25,674 nucleotides of DNA from Oscillospiraceae bacterium (lineage in GTDB: Bacteria > Bacillota > Clostridia > Oscillospirales > Oscillospiraceae): the NCBI GenBank assembly GCA_904501855.1, contig CAJGCI010000011.1:1-25674 (forward strand). Reading direction: 5' to 3'. Under the pieces are notes generated by a model. That model saw only the letters and a program-made list of their open reading frames with translations. It was not told where the DNA came from and made no database searches. Positions 13,576-21,479 of the stretch are shown in pieces. The translations under genes were made by a program, and so were the position numbers. Position 1 is the stretch's first letter. Every line of letters starts with the position of its first letter.

Positions 13576-14689
13576 CCCGATCGTAACCCGTCATAAGCAG
13601 ATCATTCAGACCAGTATCATCGGCATCATCGCCAATGTTCTGCTGGCCGGATTCAAGGCATTTGTAGGTGTATTATCCAATTCTATCGCCATCACACTGG
13701 ACGCAGTGAATAACCTTACGGATGCACTGAGCTCTGTAATCACGATTCTGGGAACCTTGATCGCCGGAAAACGGCCGGATGCCAAGCACCCTCTGGGATA
13801 CGGACGTACGGAGTACCTGTCCAGTACGCTTATCGCTGTGCTGGTCATGTATGCCGGTGTGACGGCATTGGTGGAATCCGTGAAGAAGATCATCCATCCC
13901 GAAACACCGAACTATACGACGCCGGTACTCATCGTAGTGGCAGTGGCTGTTGTGGTAAAAGTACTGATCGGCAAATACTTCCAGTCTCAGGGTAAGAAAC
14001 TAAATTCCGATTCTCTGGTGAATTCCGGCGTGGATGCCACACAGGACGCTATCGTTTCCCTTGCAACTTTAGTCGGTGCCCTGGTCTTTGTTTTCTCCGG
14101 GATCCGTCTGGAGGCCTATCTCGGCGTAATCATTTCCGTGATCATCATCAAATCCGGTATTGAAATGCTGATGGACGCATTGGCAGATATCATGGGCCGA
14201 CGACCGGATCCGGACCTTTCCAGAAAGGTGCGGTCGACCATCCAGGAAAACTTTCCTGTGCACGGCGCCTATGATCTCCTGATGCATAATTATGGACCGG
14301 ATCAGATTGTTGCGTCGATCCACGTCGGCGTAGACGATAGCGTTTCTGCAGTTGAGATCGATAATATGAGCCGTGATATCTATGATAAAGTATTGGAGGA
14401 GACCGGTGTGATCCTAACCGGCATCGGTGTTTATGCGGTAAATACACAGAATCCGGAAGCTGTTCGTGTTCAGAGCGGCATTTATGAGATCGCTTCGGAG
14501 AACCAGTACTGTCTTCAGGTACATGGCCTGTATGTGGACACTGAAAACAAATCCGTCCGGTTTGATGCGGTGATGGATTTTGCCGCACCGGACATGGAGA
14601 AGGAATTCGAGGACCTCTCGCAGAAAGCGAAGAATGCATTTCCGGACTATGAGGTCATCCCTACCATGGACCTGGATGTCAGCGATTGA
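13553..14689 (+). CDS. Cation diffusion facilitator, Mn-type signature
   Basis: A 378-residue CDF transporter that would export divalent metal in exchange for protons. It has six membrane segments, the HPLGYGRTEYLS motif after helix 2, and a C-terminal cytosolic domain from about residue 215. The metal site reads N53-x3-D57 (AVNNLTDA) in helix 2 and D161-x3-D165 (VDATQDA) in helix 5. The Asn-Asp/Asp-Asp combination is associated with manganese-exporting CDFs such as pneumococcal MntE, whereas zinc CDFs use His. The C-terminal domain is longer than in YiiP and includes a second ferredoxin-like stretch. ATG at 13553 lies inside the OhrR-like gene, after GGAG. Co-expression with a peroxide sensor fits a role in manganese balance under oxidative stress (inference). 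Confidence 0.88.
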   Translation: MQAMNKNNPIVTRHKQIIQTSIIGIIANVLLAGFKAFVGVLSNSIAITLDAVNNLTDALSSVITILGTLIAGKRPDAKHPLGYGRTEYLSSTLIAVLVMYAGVTALVESVKKIIHPETPNYTTPVLIVVAVAVVVKVLIGKYFQSQGKKLNSDSLVNSGVDATQDAIVSLATLVGALVFVFSGIRLEAYLGVIISVIIIKSGIEMLMDALADIMGRRPDPDLSRKVRSTIQENFPVHGAYDLLMHNYGPDQIVASIHVGVDDSVSAVEIDNMSRDIYDKVLEETGVILTGIGVYAVNTQNPEAVRVQSGIYEIASENQYCLQVHGLYVDTENKSVRFDAVMDFAAPDMEKEFEDLSQKAKNAFPDYEVIPTMDLDVSD

Positions 14690-14709
14690 TTGGAGGATAG
14701 AAAAATACC

Positions 14710-15126
14710 ATGACGGTTGCTGTAAGATACCTGTCGAAGACGGGCAACACTAAGAAACTGGCGAAAGCCATCGGAGAAGCCGTGGGAGCGCAGGAGGAAG
14801 ATCTTCTGTCGCCAATCCGTGAACCGGTCGACATTCTGTTTCTGGGGTCGGCCGTTTATGCCGCCGGAATCGATGAGAAGGTAAAGAAATATCTGGAGGA
14901 AAACCGTGAACAGATCGGAGCTATCGCAGCCTTCAGCACGGCGGCCCTGATCTCCGGGACATACCGGCAGTTGCAAAGAATTTGCCTGCAGCTTGGGATC
15001 CCTCTTCTGGAGGCGGAATATCACTGCAAGGGAAAGTTCGGGCCGATGCACAACGGAAGACCCAATAAAAAAGACTGCGAGGAGGCAGCACATTGGGCAC
15101 GGACGATTCTGGAGATGCATAATTAA
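14710..15126 (+). CDS. Flavodoxin-family protein
   Basis: A 138-residue flavodoxin-like domain, slightly shorter than classical flavodoxins. The FMN phosphate loop is SKTGNTKKLAKAI (residues 9-21), followed by DILFLGSAVYAAGID, the usual second FMN-contacting stretch, and a last segment with CHCKGKFGP-like residues (YHCKGKFGPMHNG) typical of flavodoxin/NADPH-dependent reductase relatives in Clostridia. It probably carries electrons at low potential. It is third in the operon after the OhrR-like sensor and metal exporter, 20 bases downstream of the latter; GGAGG lies unusually far (about 13 bases) before ATG 14710. A redox role connected with the peroxide response is plausible. Confidence 0.85.
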   Translation: MTVAVRYLSKTGNTKKLAKAIGEAVGAQEEDLLSPIREPVDILFLGSAVYAAGIDEKVKKYLEENREQIGAIAAFSTAALISGTYRQLQRICLQLGIPLLEAEYHCKGKFGPMHNGRPNKKDCEEAAHWARTILEMHN

Positions 15127-15135
15127 CGGAGTGTT

Positions 15136-15942
15136 ATGGAAAACATACTGGAACGAAAAATGAGAGAACGTATGGAATCCGATCCGGAAATGGGAAAGAT
15201 TCTTGAGATGCAGGATGAATGGTCCCAGGAGCAGCGGCGGCGTGTCGCCTCTGCGCTGATCCATGCAGCGGCATTTCCCGGCATCCGTGTAGACCGTATC
15301 CGTTTTCTGTCGGAAGCGCTGAAGAAACAGTGTCCGACTAGAAATGTCTGGGAAGCCGTTGCGTCAACGCCGCAGCAGGCGGGATTTGCCAGAGAAGACA
15401 TCGATGCCATCGCCAATCGCGTGATCCGGGAAGAGACTATGGGTCTGACTGCTTTTTCTGCTCTCAGCGGAATCCCAAAAGGATGGTTTATTCTCATGTC
15501 CCTTCCGGCAGATATTGCTCAGTATTATGCCCGCATGCTGAGGCTGGTGCAGAAAATGCACTACCTGTACGGCGGAGAGGAACTGGAGTTTGAAGGCGGA
15601 AAGGCAACGGATCAGACAAAAGAGCGGCTGCTGGAGCTGATGGGAGCCATGTACGGGAATACTGATACACGAGAAACCATCGGTACCATTTCCACGTCTA
15701 TTTCCACCAAGTTTGAATCCAAGACCAACAGCAAAGTGAGAAAGAAGATCATGTCTGCAGCACCCATTCAGAGTGCAACGGAATATCTCAATCAGAAAGT
15801 GCCGGTAACAAAACTGATCACAGGAGCGGAACGATCCGTCATCCCGTATGGGAAGATGCTTGCTTCAGGGGTTGTTTCCTATGCAGCGTTCCGGGAAATG
15901 GCAAAACGCCTGAAAGAATATCTGACACAACAAACGGAGTGA
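15136..15942 (+). CDS. EcsC-like protein of unknown function
   Basis: A 268-residue protein. The central stretch GLTAFSALSGIPKGWFILMSLPADIAQYYARMLRLVQKMHYLYGG (about residues 102-146) has the hydrophobic, Pro/Ala-Asp-centred pattern of EcsC-family proteins; the N-terminal third is charged and helical and the C-terminus ends with YAAFREMAKRLKEYL. EcsC function is not known; the family is named after the third gene of the Bacillus ecs ABC locus. It follows the flavodoxin gene after nine bases, with ACGGAG as ribosome binding site, and ends at a GC-rich terminator, so it is last in the operon that begins with the OhrR-like regulator. The family assignment is moderately certain. Confidence 0.65.
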   Translation: MENILERKMRERMESDPEMGKILEMQDEWSQEQRRRVASALIHAAAFPGIRVDRIRFLSEALKKQCPTRNVWEAVASTPQQAGFAREDIDAIANRVIREETMGLTAFSALSGIPKGWFILMSLPADIAQYYARMLRLVQKMHYLYGGEELEFEGGKATDQTKERLLELMGAMYGNTDTRETIGTISTSISTKFESKTNSKVRKKIMSAAPIQSATEYLNQKVPVTKLITGAERSVIPYGKMLASGVVSYAAFREMAKRLKEYLTQQTE

Positions 15943-15959
15943 GCACCACCGACAATTTC

Positions 15960-15987
15960 CGGCCCGGATTTCCGGGCCGCTTTTTTA
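15960..15987 (+). terminator. Rho-independent terminator
   Basis: CGGCCCGG (15960-15967), loop ATTT, CCGGGCCG (15972-15979), then CTTTTTT. A strong GC-rich terminator ending the OhrR-like operon. Confidence 0.93.
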
Positions 15988-15990
15988 AAA

Positions 15991-16020
15991 AACTGTGAAT
16001 ACTCATGAAGATTCACAGTT
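15991..16020. repeat. Inverted repeat before the ABC transporter operon
   Basis: AACTGTGAAT (15991-16000) and ATTCACAGTT (16011-16020) are exact reverse complements separated by ten bases. It lies directly after a terminator and just before the -10 of the next operon, so it could be an operator covering the -35 region or a second weak terminator hairpin. Confidence 0.55.
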
Positions 16021-16035
16021 CTTTAAAATGTTGCG

Positions 16036-16051
16036 GTCTATAATTGAAACA
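16036..16051 (+). promoter_or_regulatory. -10 region of the ABC transporter operon (GTCTATAATTGAAACA)
   Basis: A perfect TATAAT (16039-16044) lies about 40 bases before the ATPase start. The -35 is poor (ACAGTT/CAGTTC region inside the inverted repeat), suggesting activator or repressor control. The surrounding 16 bases match 15 of 16 with the promoter at 20894-20909. Confidence 0.55.
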
Positions 16052-16085
16052 ATTATTTAATCTAGAGAAGAAGGAAGGGGTTTCT

Positions 16086-17084
16086 TTGATCGAAGTCCAG
16101 CACCTTACGAAAGCATATGGAAATCAGATCGCTGTGGAGGACCTGTCATTCACGATCCCTAACGGGCAGATCTACGGTCTGCTGGGACCGAACGGAGCAG
16201 GAAAAAGCACGACGATGAATATACTTACCGGCTGTCTTGCCGCAACAGAAGGAGAAGTACATATCGACGGATATGATATTTTTGAGGATGCTGAGAAGGC
16301 CAAAAGCCGTATCGGATATCTTCCGGAACAGCCGCCGCTGTATCTGGACTGTACTCCAAGAGAGTATCTGACATTTGTGGCAAGGGCAAAGAAAGTACCG
16401 GAACGTGAGATTTCGATGCACATACTGGATATCATGGAAAAGACCGGCGTGGAAGATGTGGCTGACCGGCTGATGAAAAACCTTTCCAAAGGCTACAAGC
16501 AGCGGGTCGGAATCGCACAGGCGCTGGTAGGAGACCCGGAGATCATCATTCTGGATGAACCCACTTCCGGTCTGGATCCCCAGCAGATCATTGAGATCCG
16601 GGATCTGATCCGGGATCTTGGTACTGATCACACCATTATTCTTTCCAGCCATATCCTTTCCGAGGTGGAAAACCTCTGCGATAACGTAATGATCATTTCC
16701 CGCGGGCGGCTGATGGCATGCGATTCACCGGCCAATCTGGCAGAAATGTTCCGGGGTACCACTACGATCCGTCTCATTGTGGACGGAGACGGAGAAACTG
16801 TACAGAAGATCCTGGAAGGGGTCGATGGACTTACCGGAATTGAAACAGCTCCGGAAAAAGAAGGAAGAACTGCCGTACGGATCGATTCCGACAGCAGGGA
16901 TTCCGATGAGATTTCCAAAAATGTCTTCTTTGCGTTCAGTCAGGCCGGAACTCCGGTCCTGCAGATGACGATGGATCATGTGGATCTGGAGGATGTTTTT
17001 GTGGAACTGACGGATCAAGAATCATTGGATGAGACGAAAACTTCAAACTCGAATTCTGAGACTGAAGAGGAGGAGCTATCGTGA
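16086..17084 (+). CDS. ABC transporter ATPase subunit (Gld-type, CcmA/NatA-like)
   Basis: Nucleotide-binding subunit of an ABC-2-type transporter, 333 residues from TTG 16086. Motifs appear in order: Walker A GPNGAGKST, Q-loop region GYLPEQPPLY, signature LSKGYKQRVGIAQAL, Walker B IIILDEPTSGLDP and H-loop SSHILSEVE. The C-terminal 100 residues form the extra domain seen in GldA/CcmA-type ATPases and end in an acidic tail (SNSETEEEEL). An in-frame ATG at 16044 overlaps the -10 box, so TTG 16086, five bases after AAGGAAGGGG, is the likely start. It heads a four-gene set (ATPase, permease, GldG-like, DUF4340) with every junction overlapping. Substrate unknown. Confidence 0.92.
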   Translation: MIEVQHLTKAYGNQIAVEDLSFTIPNGQIYGLLGPNGAGKSTTMNILTGCLAATEGEVHIDGYDIFEDAEKAKSRIGYLPEQPPLYLDCTPREYLTFVARAKKVPEREISMHILDIMEKTGVEDVADRLMKNLSKGYKQRVGIAQALVGDPEIIILDEPTSGLDPQQIIEIRDLIRDLGTDHTIILSSHILSEVENLCDNVMIISRGRLMACDSPANLAEMFRGTTTIRLIVDGDGETVQKILEGVDGLTGIETAPEKEGRTAVRIDSDSRDSDEISKNVFFAFSQAGTPVLQMTMDHVDLEDVFVELTDQESLDETKTSNSNSETEEEELS

Positions 17085-17944
17085 AAGCAGTATTTCGACA
17101 TGAACTGTCCTCCTATTTCCGTAACATGACAGGCTATCTTTTCATAGGCTTTCTCCTTTTGTTCGTGGGAGTTTATTCCTATGTATACAATATCCAGAAC
17201 AGCCTGTCTAATTTTGAATATGTTCTGAGCGGCATGTCATTTGTTTTCCTTCTTATCATTCCGGTTCTGACCATGGGCGTCATTGCCGATGAAAAGAGAA
17301 GAAATACCGATCAGCTTCTCTACTCGCTGCCCCTTTCCATGACGGAAGTCGTATTGGGAAAGTATTTTGCGATGCTGACGGTTTTGCTGATCCCAACGGT
17401 AATTATCTGCATCTATCCGCTGATCCTGAATCTATTTGGCAATGTCTATCTGATGAAAACCTTCGGTGCAATCATCGGCTTCTTCTTCCTGGGTGCAGCT
17501 TTGATTGCAGTCGGCATGTTTGTTTCATCTCTTACGGAGAGCCCGGCGGTGGCGGCAGGAATCTGCTTTCTGCTGCTTCTGCTCAACTATTTCATGTCCA
17601 GTCTCTCCGGATATCTTCCGGCCACCGCCACTCCGTCTCTTATCGCATTGACGGCATTGGTGCTGATCACGGCACTGATCATCTGGCTGATGACAAGAAG
17701 CGTCATTGCGGCCGGGATCTTTGCCGCGGCCGGGGTGTCGATCCTTGTGATCCTGTATCTGGTCAATGCGACCTGGTTTGCAGGACTTTTTCCGAAAATC
17801 ATGTCGGGACTGTCTTTATTTGAGAGGTTTAATTCCTTCGTAGACGGAGTGTTTGATGTCAAGGCGCTGATCTTCTATCTGACCGTATGTGTCCTGTTCG
17901 TCTTCCTGAGCATCCAGTCTATGGATAAAAGGAGGTGGTCATGA
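17081..17944 (+). CDS. ABC-2-type permease (GldF-like)
   Basis: A 287-residue membrane subunit with about six hydrophobic segments. ElSSYFRNMTGYLF at the N-terminus and IPVLTMGVIADEKRRNTDQLLYSLPLSMTEVVLGKYFA (about residues 60-97) are the standard motif of ABC-2 permeases of the GldF/NosY type: the E-x-R-x-G/N-T-x2-LL-x-S-x-P segment. GTG at 17081 overlaps the ATPase stop by four bases (GTGA) and has GAGGAGGAG upstream, indicating coupled translation. In Bacteroidota GldF and GldG support gliding, but homologous operons in Clostridia have no gliding role and remain uncharacterised; export or envelope maintenance is likely. Confidence 0.9.
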   Translation: MKAVFRHELSSYFRNMTGYLFIGFLLLFVGVYSYVYNIQNSLSNFEYVLSGMSFVFLLIIPVLTMGVIADEKRRNTDQLLYSLPLSMTEVVLGKYFAMLTVLLIPTVIICIYPLILNLFGNVYLMKTFGAIIGFFFLGAALIAVGMFVSSLTESPAVAAGICFLLLLLNYFMSSLSGYLPATATPSLIALTALVLITALIIWLMTRSVIAAGIFAAAGVSILVILYLVNATWFAGLFPKIMSGLSLFERFNSFVDGVFDVKALIFYLTVCVLFVFLSIQSMDKRRWS

Positions 17945-19470
17945 TGGCAGAACGAAACGAATTTGACAATATTACTCAACAGAACGGCAAAGTTTTGGAA
18001 GACCGTATTCAAACGGAACCGAGAAAAGAAAAGATGTCATCGACCGGCTCCAGAGGGAAAAAGACTCTCCGGGTGGGAGGCTACAGTGTTCTGGCTTGCC
18101 TGATCGTTCTGGCGATCTGCGTGGCAGTGAATATCCTTGCGGACAAGCTTCCCACATCTGTGTCCACAATCGATCTGTCTTCCAATAAAGTTTATTCGCT
18201 TTCTGATGAGAGCAGAGACCTGGTGAAGGGACTGGATGAGGATGTGACCATCTACTGGCTCGTTCAGAACGGCAAGGAAGATGTCCCAGTGAAGAATATT
18301 CTGAATCGTTATGAATCCGCCGGGAAACACATTACCGTAAAGCGGATCGATCCGGATGTTTATCCCAATTTCGCGGAACAGTACAGTGTCAGCGGAACGG
18401 TATATAACAACAGTCTTGTGATAGAGAAAGGAAATGCATCCCGGTATATTCCGTATCAGGATATGTACAGTTCTTCCTCAAACAGTTCCAGCATGACCTT
18501 TGCGGGGGAAAGTGAGATCACGGCTGCCCTGCGGTATGTTTCAAGCGGAGAACACCCGGCAATCTATAATCTTACCGGACACGGCGAGGCGGTGCTGGAA
18601 GGCACATTCCGCAGTTCCGTGGAGGGCCAGAATTTCACCGTGACAAACCTTTCGCTGCTGTCCGAAGGTGCCGTGCCGCATGACGGAGCGTTTCTCTTTA
18701 TCAATACACCTTCCACTGACATCTCTGCGGAGGAAAAGGAGATGATTCTGGACTATCTGAAGAAGGGCGGCAAACTGCTGCTGGTCACGGATGTGGCTCA
18801 GGACGGTTCGGAGTTTAATAACATCAATGAAGTGATGGCCTATTACGGCGTGACAAGCCAGAAGGGGATCGTTCTGGAACAGAGTCCTGCGAACTACGCA
18901 TCCAATATGCCTTATTTCCTGCTTCCGGATCTGGATGCCGCCCACGCGGTATCAGCGCCTCTTGCAAACGGGGGATACCGGGTCCTTCTTCCCATCGCTC
19001 AGGGATTGACAGTGGGAGATGCACCGCGCGAATCCGTTTCCGTATCAAGTCTGATGACGACTTCCAATTCCGCTTTTTCCAAGGTCTCCTGGCTGGAAAT
19101 GACGACCTATGAAAAAGAAGAAGGAGATACGGACGGACCCTTTGCGCTGGCAGTAGCTGTTTCGGAACCGGTAGAGAACGGGGAGACGGACATTGTCTGG
19201 ATCTCCTCCGGTGCAATTCTGGATGAAACAGTCAATGAACAGGTCTCCGGCGGCAATCAGGACTTTTTCCTCAATGCCGTAGCGTGGCTGTACAGCAGTG
19301 ATGAGGAAGGCGGACCGGCAACCACGATTCATGCCAAGGCCTTCGATTACGGGCATCTGACTATGAGCAGTGCTACCGGTTCGGCTCTTGCTGTGCTGAT
19401 GATTCTGGTGATTCCGCTGGGATGTATCCTTGCCGGGGTTGTGGTTCGCAGCCGGAGGAAACGTAGATGA
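17941..19470 (+). CDS. GldG-like ABC transporter auxiliary protein
   Basis: A protein of about 510 residues with one N-terminal membrane helix (GGYSVLACLIVLAICVAVNILA), a large extracytoplasmic ABC_transp_aux/GldG domain and a second membrane helix near the C-terminus (SALAVLMILVIPLGCILAGVVV). TIDLSSNKVYSLSDESRDLVKGLDEDVTIYWLV is the typical opening (D-L-T-x-N-K-x-Y-S-L-S), and a later YNLTGHGEAVLE matches the conserved 'xxGHGE' block. The start is ATG 17941 or 17944 after AAAGGAGGTGG; an upstream in-frame GTG lies inside that site. It overlaps both neighbours by a few bases. It probably works with the permease outside the membrane, perhaps binding the substrate. Confidence 0.9.
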   Translation: MMAERNEFDNITQQNGKVLEDRIQTEPRKEKMSSTGSRGKKTLRVGGYSVLACLIVLAICVAVNILADKLPTSVSTIDLSSNKVYSLSDESRDLVKGLDEDVTIYWLVQNGKEDVPVKNILNRYESAGKHITVKRIDPDVYPNFAEQYSVSGTVYNNSLVIEKGNASRYIPYQDMYSSSSNSSSMTFAGESEITAALRYVSSGEHPAIYNLTGHGEAVLEGTFRSSVEGQNFTVTNLSLLSEGAVPHDGAFLFINTPSTDISAEEKEMILDYLKKGGKLLLVTDVAQDGSEFNNINEVMAYYGVTSQKGIVLEQSPANYASNMPYFLLPDLDAAHAVSAPLANGGYRVLLPIAQGLTVGDAPRESVSVSSLMTTSNSAFSKVSWLEMTTYEKEEGDTDGPFALAVAVSEPVENGETDIVWISSGAILDETVNEQVSGGNQDFFLNAVAWLYSSDEEGGPATTIHAKAFDYGHLTMSSATGSALAVLMILVIPLGCILAGVVVRSRRKRR

Positions 19471-20831
19471 ATCGGGGAAAGAAACTTGGAATTCTGTGTG
19501 GAATCCTTGCTGTAGTGATTCTGGCGCTGGTGCTGGTCTCGAGGCTGATCGGTCAGGGAGACAAAGAAGCGTCAGGAACAGAGATCCTGAAGATCCCAAT
19601 CGATAAGATTACTTCTGTTTCATGGGAGTATGAGGGAGAAAAGCTTCATTTTGCGAAACACGGAAATACCTGGGTGTGGCCCGAGCAGGACTCGTTTCCG
19701 GTGGATTCCGCTCTGCTGGAAACGATGATGGAGCAACTGGAGAGCATACGGTCCTACAAGGAGATTTCCGGCAATGATAAACTTTCGGATTACGGACTGA
19801 ACCCTGCGGTGTTAACCCTTTCGGTCTCTGCGGACCGAGATTATACCTTGCGCTTTGGCAATGAAAATGAACTGGACGGACAGGTCTATGTCGAATGGAA
19901 CGGAAAGGTGTTCCTGACAGACAGTATGCTGCGGGCACAGTTTTCCAAACAGGCACTGGATCTCGTGCTGCAGGAGCAGGTTCCTGGTATGGATTCCATA
20001 CAGTCCGTAGAAATCCGCAGGGAGGGAGAATCCCTGTATCTGGAGTATGATGAAAGCGGAGAGCGTACCTACAGCAGAGAGTATGTCTGGCTCGGGTCAT
20101 ATGGCGGAAACACGGTGCCTCTGGATTCGGAGTCGACGGAAGCGTTTCTAAGTGATCTGAAGACTCTGCGATGGACAGGGACAGCAGCGTATCCTGCCGA
20201 CAGCGAAATGCTGTCCGAATTCGGACTTCAGGAACCAAGCGCGAAGGTGACTGCCCAATACCGGGACAAGGACGGAAAACCCGGAACGTTTTCAATCAAT
20301 ATCGGATCGGAAACGGAATCCGGAGAATGCTATGTGATGATTCCCGGATCGGATCGGATCTATCGGACCGGTGCGACCCTGCGCGAGGAGATCCTTTCCG
20401 TTACCGCAAAGGATCTTATGCCGAAAAAAGTGCTTTCGATGGACTGGGATTCGGTAAAATCCATATCTATAGCCATGGATGGAAAATTCTTTTCCCTGAA
20501 CAGAAATGAAGGCGGAGACAAGATCGAAGATGCCCAGGCAGGGAAACAGATCTGGAAGATCGCCGACGGAACGGGAACGGCAGACATCACAGAGGCTATG
20601 AAAGCGCTTACGGAACTGCAGGGCGAAGTCAGTACGGAAGCTCCATCCAAAGAGATGCTGTTCTCCCTGACGATGGAACGGAATACCGCAAATTATCCTC
20701 AGATCATACTTGCGATTTATGAGAGCGCGGATGGGAACTGTATCGTCTCGGTGAATGATACTCAGTGCTGGATCGTGAGCCGGGGGGAAGCCGATGCGGT
20801 AATGGATCAGTTCCGCACAGCATTATCATAA
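19467..20831 (+). CDS. DUF4340 extracytoplasmic protein
   Basis: A 454-residue protein anchored by an N-terminal helix (LGILCGILAVVILALVLVSRLI), with the remainder outside. ITSVSWEYEGEKLHFAKHGNTWVWPEQDSFPVDSALLETMMEQL and the following YKEISGNDKLSDYGL are the standard DUF4340 repeat: a beta strand pair, W-x-P, V-D, then K-x-L-x-x-Y-G-L. The same pattern recurs near the middle (LSEFGLQEPSAKVTAQYRD). DUF4340 proteins regularly accompany GldG-like proteins in these transporter operons. ATG at 19467 overlaps the previous stop (ATGA). A terminator follows ten bases after its stop, making it the last gene of the operon. Confidence 0.88.
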   Translation: MNRGKKLGILCGILAVVILALVLVSRLIGQGDKEASGTEILKIPIDKITSVSWEYEGEKLHFAKHGNTWVWPEQDSFPVDSALLETMMEQLESIRSYKEISGNDKLSDYGLNPAVLTLSVSADRDYTLRFGNENELDGQVYVEWNGKVFLTDSMLRAQFSKQALDLVLQEQVPGMDSIQSVEIRREGESLYLEYDESGERTYSREYVWLGSYGGNTVPLDSESTEAFLSDLKTLRWTGTAAYPADSEMLSEFGLQEPSAKVTAQYRDKDGKPGTFSINIGSETESGECYVMIPGSDRIYRTGATLREEILSVTAKDLMPKKVLSMDWDSVKSISIAMDGKFFSLNRNEGGDKIEDAQAGKQIWKIADGTGTADITEAMKALTELQGEVSTEAPSKEMLFSLTMERNTANYPQIILAIYESADGNCIVSVNDTQCWIVSRGEADAVMDQFRTALS

Positions 20832-20840
20832 CAGTACAGG

Positions 20841-20873
20841 AAAAAGGAATCTCTTTTCTGAGATTCCTTTTTC
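20841..20873 (+). terminator. Rho-independent terminator
   Basis: AAAAAGGAATCTC (20841-20853), loop TTTTCT, GAGATTCCTTTTT (20860-20872). It closes the ABC transporter operon, and its T-run touches the -35 box of the next promoter. Confidence 0.9.
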
Positions 20874-20909
20874 TTGCGGTATGGAGAAGAAACGTCTATA
20901 ATTGAGACA
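20874..20909 (+). promoter_or_regulatory. Promoter of the 170-residue membrane protein gene
   Basis: TTGCGG (20874-20879), 17-base spacer and TATAAT (20897-20902). The stretch GTCTATAATTGAGACA (20894-20909) is nearly identical to that at 16036-16051 before the ABC operon, beyond what the -10 alone would give, so both may respond to the same factor. Confidence 0.65.
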
Positions 20910-20933
20910 TTCTTTCGGAGAGGAGGCAAAACG

Positions 20934-21446
20934 GTGAATACAGATATTCTGCCAACCGGTGAGAGCGGGACCAGCAAGATTCTGCCGGAAGACAACGTTA
21001 TCAGCAGCAAGATTCTGCCGGATGCAGAGAAAACTCCCTCCATCCTTCCTTGTGAGATAAAACCATGGAATGGAAATATCAGTTCCGGACGAAGCACCTT
21101 TGTTGCCGGAGTGGTCGCAGCCCTGCTTGCCCTAGCCATGTTCGGATTCTCCGTACTGAGTCCGGCCCGGCTGACCCGTGATCTTACACGAAGATACTGG
21201 GTACAGCAGGACCCCCAAAGCGGTTCGGTTCTGATCCTTCAGTTCGGAGAAGAATATGCAGATCTCTATCTGTACAGCATGTTTGGCGCTCAGCAGGTAG
21301 GATCGGCACCTTATAAGGTCGCCTCGTTCCGCACAATTGAGATGGGTGATACAACGATCAAGCTTGATATCTTCAACCATACCATGAAAGCGGATCCGTC
21401 CATGGTCACGGGAACTCCCACGGAGACATGGTACGAGGGGTACTGA
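20934..21446 (+). CDS. Membrane protein of unknown function with repeated ILP motif
   Basis: A 170-residue protein that I do not recognise. GTG at 20934 is chosen, preceded by GGAGAGGAGG; the open frame reaches back to ATG 20874 but that lies within the promoter. The N-terminal 40 residues carry four ILP motifs at roughly ten-residue intervals (TDILPTG, SKILPED, SKILPDA, PSILPCE), a simple cytoplasmic linear-motif repeat. One membrane helix follows (FVAGVVAALLALAMFGFSVL, about 57-77), then an extracytoplasmic beta-rich domain of about 90 residues (SGSVLILQFGEEYADLYLYS, later TTIKLDIFNHTMKADPSM). It could be a bitopic envelope protein. It begins a run of three small genes of unknown function. 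Confidence 0.7.
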   Translation: MNTDILPTGESGTSKILPEDNVISSKILPDAEKTPSILPCEIKPWNGNISSGRSTFVAGVVAALLALAMFGFSVLSPARLTRDLTRRYWVQQDPQSGSVLILQFGEEYADLYLYSMFGAQQVGSAPYKVASFRTIEMGDTTIKLDIFNHTMKADPSMVTGTPTETWYEGY

Positions 21447-21479
21447 GGAAAGATAAGAAATAAACTGCAGGAGGAATGA

